In this document: positions 22,171 to 26,032 of the stretch, piece after piece
How positions within the stretch are numbered: position 1 is the first letter of the stretch
Layout: each line of letters starts with the position of its first letter
Notes under the pieces: model-generated
Told to the model about the DNA's origin: nothing
What the model saw: only the letters and a program-made list of their open reading frames with translations
Database searches by the model: none
Made by a program: the position numbers and the translations under genes
Assembly: GCA_035290185.1 (NCBI GenBank)
Contig: DATDUW010000039.1
Coordinates: 1-26,032, forward strand
Direction: 5' to 3'
Source of the DNA: DATDUW01 sp035290185
Lineage (GTDB): Bacteria > Patescibacteriota > Patescibacteriia > UBA9934 > GWF2-40-263
DNA: 26,032 bases

Positions 22171-23091
22171 TCAGGCTGTTGGCAAACGAGAAAGGAGATC
22201 CTCAAGATCGGTGGGAAGAGAGGAAATAAACGTCCGACACTCCCCGGACGGAAGGGTTATTTCCAATCGTTCCGCATGGAGAAAAAGCCGCGATAACGGA
22301 ATTTCCCGAATACCGGCTGTCTTGCGCCGATAGTAAAGAGTATCACCAACCACCGGGTGGCCAATCGCACGAAAATGAACACGAATCTGATGCGTCCGAC
22401 CTGTCTCAATCCTCGCTCGGACGAACGTAGCAGTTTTGAAGCGTTTTAAAACATCAAAATGCGTCACGGCTTCCTTTCCTTCTGATCCTTCCGGACGGGC
22501 TGTCATCCGTCCTTTTCGATCCGATCGCCCCACAGCGAATCGAATAGTCCCTTCCTCTTTGGAAAAACGGCCATAGGCAAGAACGAGATATTCCTTCCGG
22601 ACCAAACGACCGGAAAACTGCCGTTTCAAAAACGCATGAGCTACGGAAGTTTTTGCCAAAATAAGAACGCCGGATGCATCCCGATCCAATCGATGCACTA
22701 CTCCTGGGCGCAGGCCGTGTTCTCCCACATCCTTCATTTCCGGAACCTGTTGGACAGCCCAATCTGCCACGGTCCATTCCCTGCAGGCCACCGATGGTTT
22801 GTGAACCAAAACGCCGGCGGGTTTCTCAACGACAAAGACGTCGTCATCCTCATAAAGAAGTACGAAGTCTTTCTTAATTTCCGGTTCCCTTTCTTTCTCT
22901 TCCTCTTCTTGCCACTCAACGAGATCACCCTCCTTCAGGCGCTCGTGCGACGTCAAAACTTTCCTGTTGATCGTCACGTTTCGCGCTTTGACCCAGCGTT
23001 GAATCAAAGCGCGCGACAATCCGCAATGATCGGAAAGACCGACATCGAGCCGCTCTCCGGCTTCTGTTTTCGAAACAATCCATGAGGACAT
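22171..23091 (-). CDS. RluA/RluD-family pseudouridine synthase with S4 domain
   Basis: An N-terminal S4 RNA-binding domain (~1-62: RLDVGLSDHCGLSRALIQRW, then VTINRKVLTSHERLKEGD) precedes a catalytic domain. The latter shows LYEDDDVFVVEKPAGVLVHK, the active-site motif RPGVVHRLDRDASGVLILAK (Asp136) and RARIETGRTHQIRVHFRAIG. The 306-aa length is typical. Members convert uridines of 23S rRNA (RluD: helix 69) to pseudouridine; the exact target is not certain because RluA, RluC and RluD types are close. ATG 23091 lies about 14 bases after the predicted transcript start, with CCTTT and no Shine-Dalgarno before it. It is the first gene of the two-gene unit with the CMP kinase. Confidence 0.92.
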   Translation of the reverse strand: MSSWIVSKTEAGERLDVGLSDHCGLSRALIQRWVKARNVTINRKVLTSHERLKEGDLVEWQEEEEKEREPEIKKDFVLLYEDDDVFVVEKPAGVLVHKPSVACREWTVADWAVQQVPEMKDVGEHGLRPGVVHRLDRDASGVLILAKTSVAHAFLKRQFSGRLVRKEYLVLAYGRFSKEEGTIRFAVGRSDRKGRMTARPEGSEGKEAVTHFDVLKRFKTATFVRARIETGRTHQIRVHFRAIGHPVVGDTLYYRRKTAGIREIPLSRLFLHAERLEITLPSGECRTFISSLPTDLEDLLSRLPTA

Positions 23092-23111
23092 AAAGGTAAC
23101 CGTCTTGCGAG

Positions 23112-23140
23112 AGCATAACAGAAAAAAAAACGAACTCCAA
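23112..23140 (-). promoter_or_regulatory. Promoter of the pseudouridine synthase-CMP kinase unit
   Basis: On the minus strand TTGGAG (23135-23140) and TATGCT (23112-23117) are separated by 17 bp of mostly T. The resulting leader is only about 14 bases. Confidence 0.55.
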
Positions 23141-23193
23141 GCCGGCGACCTTCCTGTTTTTCCTCTTCTTCAGTAAGATAGCGCCAAGAGAAT

Positions 23194-23268
23194 GGGTCCG
23201 TAGCTCAATGGAAGAGCTCCGAGCTTATACCTCGGCGGTTCCTGGTTCGAGCCCAGGCGGACCCACCA
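23194..23268 (+). tRNA. tRNA-Ile (anticodon TAT, reads AUA)
   Basis: Acceptor GGGTCCG/CGGACCC, D-arm GCTC/GAGC, anticodon stem CCGAG/CTCGG around loop CTTATAC, T-arm CCTGG/CCAGG with TTCGAGC, discriminator A and an encoded CCA are all intact. Loop positions 34-36 read TAT, so it decodes AUA directly. Most bacteria use a CAT-anticodon tRNA modified by TilS for this codon. A weak promoter may be TTCCTG (23151-23156) with TAAGAT (23174-23179). A small protein gene begins 5 bases after the CCA. Confidence 0.94.
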
Positions 23269-23273
23269 CTCCT

Positions 23274-23453
23274 ATGCCATTCTTCCTCATCATTGGATTT
23301 TCTCTGCTCCTCATGGGCATTTTGCTCCTGCGTAGCGGAATCAAACGGAAAGATCCTGGTCTTATTTCTGGCGGATCCGGAATGATTCTGGGAAGCGTTT
23401 TTCTCTTTTTCTTCGTTTGGATTCTTCTCCGGATCAACAACTATCCCCTCTGA
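23274..23453 (+). CDS. Small two-helix membrane protein (59 aa)
   Basis: The product is two hydrophobic segments (about residues 2-20 and 35-53) joined by the basic, Gly-rich turn RSGIKRKDPGLISGGSG. No family is recognised. The ATG lies 5 bases after the tRNA-Ile CCA end, so tRNA 3' maturation would leave an almost leaderless mRNA; there is no Shine-Dalgarno. It ends 19 bp before the next membrane-protein gene on the same strand, which suggests a tRNA-mRNA transcript of at least three genes. The frame is open upstream through the tRNA, which is not evidence for a longer protein. Confidence 0.6.
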   Translation: MPFFLIIGFSLLLMGILLLRSGIKRKDPGLISGGSGMILGSVFLFFFVWILLRINNYPL

Positions 23454-23472
23454 TCTCTTTTTCCCCTTCTTT

Positions 23473-23877
23473 ATGCTGTCTTTTCCGGATGTTTCCTCCT
23501 TTACGATCCTTCTCAGCCTCTTCTGGTTCCTTTTCTATTGGATTTTCGGCGGAGTCTTCTTTGCTTTTGTGGCAATCCTACGGTTGGCCCGAATGCGGAA
23601 AGTGCGGTTTAGTTGTCTGTTTTCCGTTCTTTCGGTTGTTTGCGCTGTTGGGGCAGCTGTCACAGGTGCTCGCTGGGCTGGCCCGAGCCTCGACCTCTGT
23701 GCGTCGGCGGAAGGCATCGCCGAATTCCCGTTCCTGCTGGCCTGTGGGTTTGCCGGCGTCCTTTCCGCCATGCTTCTTTGGACAGGCATTCTCCTCTTGG
23801 GTGGATTTTTCTTCTTCGAAATTTCGCGACGTAAAGACCGCTCTTGGCTCGCCTCTTTTGAGAACAAACGGGATTGA
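23473..23877 (+). CDS. Membrane protein with about four helices (134 aa), unknown
   Basis: Hydrophobic segments lie at about residues 10-36, 46-64 and 82-115; the last is long enough for one or two spans. A basic loop (RLARMRKVRF) follows the first, and the C-terminus is charged (EISRRKDRSWLASFENKRD), suggesting a cytoplasmic tail. No known family was recognised. ATG 23473 is preceded by TTCTTT, the recurring start context in this window, without a Shine-Dalgarno. An alternative overlapping frame (23417-23896) is rich in Ser and Phe and looks like a shadow. The promoter of the next gene overlaps the stop codon. Confidence 0.65.
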   Translation: MLSFPDVSSFTILLSLFWFLFYWIFGGVFFAFVAILRLARMRKVRFSCLFSVLSVVCAVGAAVTGARWAGPSLDLCASAEGIAEFPFLLACGFAGVLSAMLLWTGILLLGGFFFFEISRRKDRSWLASFENKRD

Positions 23878-23903
23878 ACCGGACGCAGGCTCATGATACG
23901 ATC
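23875..23903 (+). promoter_or_regulatory. Promoter of the DsbA-like gene
   Basis: TTGAAC (23875-23880) and TACGAT (23898-23903) are separated by 17 bp. The -35 overlaps the stop of the preceding gene, and the leader would be about 38 bases. Confidence 0.6.
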
Positions 23904-23947
23904 CTGTCTGTAAAACCCTGATTTTTAACTTCGCCTCGTCTACCCTT

Positions 23948-24745
23948 ATGGATACCCCCGAATCCCCCTCCAAATCCTTTCTCGATTCGCTCGCACCCAA
24001 GCAAGCCTTTGTCCTCGGAGGTATTACAAGCATTCTCGTCCTTTGTACGATCGGATTTTTTCTCCTTGGATCCTATGTCATGAGAGCCAATGGATGGACG
24101 ACTTCCTCTCTCACGCTCAACGAAAAACAAAATCAGGTCGATTCCTTAAAACCTTCTGCGGTCCCAGAACAGGACAATAAAGCCGCGGCCACCCAACCTT
24201 CGGTCAAACCAACAGGAACGGTTCTCCCCCTTTCCGATGCTGACCATGTGCTTGGAGAAAAAAATGCTCCCTTGACCCTCATTGAATATTCCGATATTGA
24301 ATGCCCATACTGCCAGGGGTTTCATGCAACCATGCTCCAAATTTTGAAAGATTACCAAGGGAAAGTGAAATGGGTCTTCCGACATTTTCCCCTCTCGTTT
24401 CATCCCCAAGCCAAACCCGCGGCCGAAGCAGCCGAGTGTGCGGGAGAACAGGGAAAATTTTGGGAATACATCAACAGTCTCTATGAGAACCAGACACTCC
24501 TGGGCGCGGATTACTACCAAACGCTGGCGCAGAATCTCAAGCTTGATCTCACAAAATTCACTTCCTGTTTGGCATCCGACAAATACCTCTCTCGCATTGA
24601 TCAAGACACGCAGGGAGGATCGCAAGCGGGTGTGACCGGAACGCCCGGATCGTTTCTCATTGGCAAGGATGGCAGCGCCCAAACGATCAAGGGAGCCCTT
24701 CCTTATAGTTCCATAAAAGCCATGATTGACGCGGCATTAAAATAA
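23948..24745 (+). CDS. Membrane-anchored DsbA-like thiol-disulfide oxidoreductase
   Basis: The 265-aa protein has one N-terminal membrane span (~20-44), a flexible Gln/Pro/Thr-rich linker (~55-95) and a thioredoxin-fold domain of the Thioredoxin_4/BdbD type. The active site is CPYC (C119, C122) in EYSDIECPYCQGFH. VFRHFPLSFHPQAKPAAEAA and the cis-Pro loop GVTGTPGSFLI (P233) are intact. Two further cysteines (C163 in AAECAGEQGKFW, C207 in FTSCLAS) match the second pair common in this subfamily. It would introduce or shuffle disulfides in exported proteins on the outer face of the membrane. ATG 23948 is preceded by CCCTT with no Shine-Dalgarno. A VKOR or DsbB partner is not in the window. Confidence 0.92.
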   Translation: MDTPESPSKSFLDSLAPKQAFVLGGITSILVLCTIGFFLLGSYVMRANGWTTSSLTLNEKQNQVDSLKPSAVPEQDNKAAATQPSVKPTGTVLPLSDADHVLGEKNAPLTLIEYSDIECPYCQGFHATMLQILKDYQGKVKWVFRHFPLSFHPQAKPAAEAAECAGEQGKFWEYINSLYENQTLLGADYYQTLAQNLKLDLTKFTSCLASDKYLSRIDQDTQGGSQAGVTGTPGSFLIGKDGSAQTIKGALPYSSIKAMIDAALK

Positions 24746-24748
24746 AAA

Positions 24749-24872
24749 TAGGACTTTCTCACTTGGCGCATAACTTTGTCGAAATCTTCGTTTTCTGTTC
24801 GACGTATTTCTCTATACGTCTCACAGAAAGCCTCGATTTCTCCTTGTTCTGCATCCAATTGAGAAAGTCCTA
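24749..24872. repeat. 124-bp long imperfect hairpin element
   Basis: Perfect 13-bp ends TAGGACTTTCTCA (24749-24761) and TGAGAAAGTCCTA (24860-24872) enclose a series of further matching arms in order: TTGG/CCAA, GC/GC, AAC/GTT, GAAATC/GATTTC, TTTCTGT/ACAGAAA and ACGTA/TACGT near the tip. The whole element can thus fold into one long hairpin. It starts 3 bases after the DsbA-like stop codon. No T-run follows, so it is not a usual terminator. It has the form of a miniature inverted-repeat element; whether copies exist elsewhere cannot be seen here. Confidence 0.8.
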
Positions 24873-24896
24873 AATCTATTCCATCTGAACGCCCTC

Positions 24897-24925
24897 TTGA
24901 CCCCTCAAGGTCTTTTCGCTAGGAT
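24897..24925 (+). promoter_or_regulatory. rplS promoter and short leader
   Basis: TTGACC (24897-24902) and TAGGAT (24920-24925) are separated by 17 bp. The leader of about 70 bases contains the hairpin CGGCTT/AAGCCG (24955-24971). No known L19 leader motif could be confirmed. Confidence 0.7.
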
Positions 24926-25003
24926 AGCCACCGCTGATCCTCGCCTCCAACGAACGGCTTGGGGAAAGCCGGTCCTCTTGGAAAAGCGACTAATCTCTAT
25001 TTT

Positions 25004-25480
25004 ATGAGTGAAGATATCGTCCCATCCCAGCCAGAGGAAAAGACAGAAGCGGCTACACCAGTCCCTGAACGTCCGGAGGAAAAGACAACAGATGTGGTCG
25101 AAACAAATGAAGAAGCGGTCAAACAGGAAAAGGAAGAGAAAAGTCTGACCATCCGCCCAGAGGAGGTCCGAACTGGCATGACCATCCGTGTGCACGAACG
25201 GATTGAAGATGTTTCTCCCAAAGGAGAGAAACGCCAGCGCATTCAGATCTTCCAAGGCATGGTCATTGGGGTGCATGGTTCCGGTCTTTCCAAAACCATG
25301 ACCATTTTCCGCGAACAGAAAGGCTACGGCGTTGAAAAAATTTATCCCCTGTTCAGCCCGGTTGTCACTGCGATCGAATGCGTAAAACGAGCCCAGGTCC
25401 GCCGGGCCAAACTGAATTTCCTCACCAATCCGCGCCGCCGTTTCAAGCGCAAATTCAAGGAGCGGAAAGAAAAAATCTAG
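25004..25480 (+). CDS. rplS: Ribosomal protein bL19
   Basis: The C-terminal ~110 residues are bL19, at the subunit interface of the 50S: IRPEEVRTGMTIRVHERI, IQIFQGMVIGVHGSGLSKTM, GYGVEKIYPLFSPVVTAIEC and VRRAKLNFL are all recognisable. The first ~47 residues are an added, probably disordered Glu/Lys/Pro/Thr segment (MSEDIVPSQPEEKTEAATPV and so on), making the protein 158 aa against about 115 normally. The basic tail RRRFKRKFKERKEKI is also longer than usual. ATG 25004 is chosen since it follows ATTTT and lies inside the predicted transcript; the frame is open upstream to 24959. The gene stands alone, without rpsP, rimM or trmD. Confidence 0.93.
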   Translation: MSEDIVPSQPEEKTEAATPVPERPEEKTTDVVETNEEAVKQEKEEKSLTIRPEEVRTGMTIRVHERIEDVSPKGEKRQRIQIFQGMVIGVHGSGLSKTMTIFREQKGYGVEKIYPLFSPVVTAIECVKRAQVRRAKLNFLTNPRRRFKRKFKERKEKI

Positions 25481-25494
25481 GGAAGAAAAAAATG

Positions 25495-25536
25495 AAAATC
25501 CGGATCATCGCAAGTGTGCGCGACGATCCGGATTTT
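25495..25536. terminator. rplS terminator, probably bidirectional
   Basis: AAAATCCGGATC (25495-25506) and GATCCGGATTTT (25525-25536) form a 12-bp stem with a further partial TCGC/GCG-GA pairing inside. The plus strand ends with only four T; the minus strand continues TTTTCATTTTTTTC, so it would also stop leftward transcripts from the terminal gene. Confidence 0.8.
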
Positions 25537-25559
25537 ACGTTGGACTCTCGAATTCTCTT

Positions 25560-25585
25560 TCCCGCAGAATGGACTTTCTGCGGGA
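25560..25585 (-). terminator. Hairpin after the terminal GC-rich gene
   Basis: TCCCGCAGAA (25560-25569) and TTCTGCGGGA (25576-25585) form a perfect 10-bp stem with a 6-base loop. It starts 8 bp past the stop of the leftward gene. No real T-run follows, so its role as terminator is uncertain; it also marks the border of the composition change. Confidence 0.5.
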
Positions 25586-25592
25586 GCGAGGG

Positions 25593-26032
25593 TCAGGCCT
25601 CCGCATCCTCCCCATCGTCCTCGTCGGAGCGACGGAAGACGACCACCTCGACGTCGCCGTCCTGCGTGATCTCGTCGGCCTTGAACACCACCGGCGACGG
25701 CTCCTCGCTCGTCATCATCTGGTCGATGACAACGCCCTGGAGCCGCCCCGCGATATCGATGAACTGCGAGACTCGCCCGGTGAATGAGTCCCAGGCGAAG
25801 ATCGCGTGTTCGGAGTAGATGTCTACCTCGACGCAGCGTCCCGGGGTCCACTGGCCCTCCCAACGAAGGACCACGGCCCCGGCTTCGTTTCGAGCGACCC
25901 AGGCGTCTGGGAAGGCACCGGCGTGAGAGCACTGGGTCTCGAACTGGTCCAGTCTCTCCTTCAAAGCCGCCTCGAGCGCGTCCAGATCGGCCAAATCGAC
26001 CCCAGCCCCGAGGCCAATGGGCTCAACCTGGC
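25593..26032 (-). CDS. Partial GC-rich gene of unknown function (5' end outside the window)
   Basis: The frame is open from the right edge to TGA at 25593 (about 145 codons); the beginning is missing. No family is recognised. The visible part starts with a helix (LADLDALEAALKERLDQFET), has a central beta-rich part (ARNEAGAVVLRWEGQWTPGR, then FAWDSFTGRVSQFIDIAGRL) and ends acidic (RRSDEDDGEDAEA). By my count about 85% of codons end in G or C, far above the neighbours, and CGY/CGG and GTC/GAC/ATC dominate. This is coding-like and points to recent transfer from a high-GC organism or to a chimeric contig end. A TTG at 25994 is a possible internal start. Confidence 0.6.
   Translation of the reverse strand, partial: QVEPIGLGAGVDLADLDALEAALKERLDQFETQCSHAGAFPDAWVARNEAGAVVLRWEGQWTPGRCVEVDIYSEHAIFAWDSFTGRVSQFIDIAGRLQGVVIDQMMTSEEPSPVVFKADEITQDGDVEVVVFRRSDEDDGEDAEA

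Noticed and set aside
21447..23200. Shared 13-mer GAGAATGGGTCCG at about 21447 and at the start of tRNA-Ile(TAT)
   Set aside because: A few repeated 13-mers are expected by chance in 26 kb, and the flanks show no further similarity.
24746..24890. Short minus-strand frames through the 124-bp hairpin (e.g. MQNKEKSRLSVRRIEKYVEQ...)
   Set aside because: Several frames look protein-like because the sequence is symmetric; the hairpin structure explains the region better and there is no start signal.

Overview
The window most likely comes from a Patescibacteria / Candidate Phyla Radiation (CPR) bacterium using the standard code (UGA is a stop, e.g. in rpoB). The signs are: 16S rRNA with CPR-type deviations (GAATAGACGG at the 926 site, GCAGCAGCGG in the 530 loop); a secreted protein with the paired surface domain I associate with Patescibacteria; stand-alone transcription units for 16S, rpoBC and rplS that are usually embedded in larger clusters; an rplS with an acidic N-terminal extension; and almost no Shine-Dalgarno sequences. 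The exact class cannot be settled from the sequence alone.

Layout. 1-2.7 kb: a small two-helix membrane protein and a divergent TrmB-type regulator around a palindrome, then an MFS transporter read leftwards behind a structured leader with an intrinsic terminator. 2.7-5.3 kb: tRNA-Arg(CCG)-tRNA-Pro(TGG) rightwards; leftwards a secreted surface protein, and a tRNA-Ile(GAT)-mgtC-tRNA-Phe(GAA) unit. 5.4-7.2 kb: an unusual winged-helix plus phosphohistidine swivel-domain protein. 7.35-8.86 kb: a lone 16S rRNA on the minus strand with its own promoter and a long leader/trailer processing stem, and no 23S or 5S. 9.3 kb: tRNA-Gly(TCC). 9.45-13.7 kb, leftwards: yebC-ruvC-1008-aa protein with a nucleotidyltransferase-like region. 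13.8-21.1 kb: rpoB-rpoC with a long attenuator-like leader. 21.5-23.1 kb: rluD-type pseudouridine synthase and CMP kinase. 23.2-25.5 kb, rightwards: tRNA-Ile(TAT), two small membrane proteins, a membrane-anchored DsbA-like oxidoreductase, a 124-bp hairpin element and rplS. From 25.59 kb to the end: a partial, GC-rich gene unlike everything else in the window.

Most of the content is housekeeping information processing (16S, five tRNA species plus a second tRNA-Ile, RNA polymerase, L19, rRNA modification, Holliday-junction resolution). The interest lies in regulation. Promoters fit TTGACA-(16-18)-TANNNT well. Two genes sit behind RNA leaders ending in intrinsic terminators (MFS, rpoB). Nearly all starts lack a Shine-Dalgarno but have T immediately before ATG, often YYTTTATG. 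One gene couples a DNA-binding domain to a PEP-synthase-type phosphohistidine domain without a kinase domain. No CRISPR array, phage gene, transposase or restriction system was seen.
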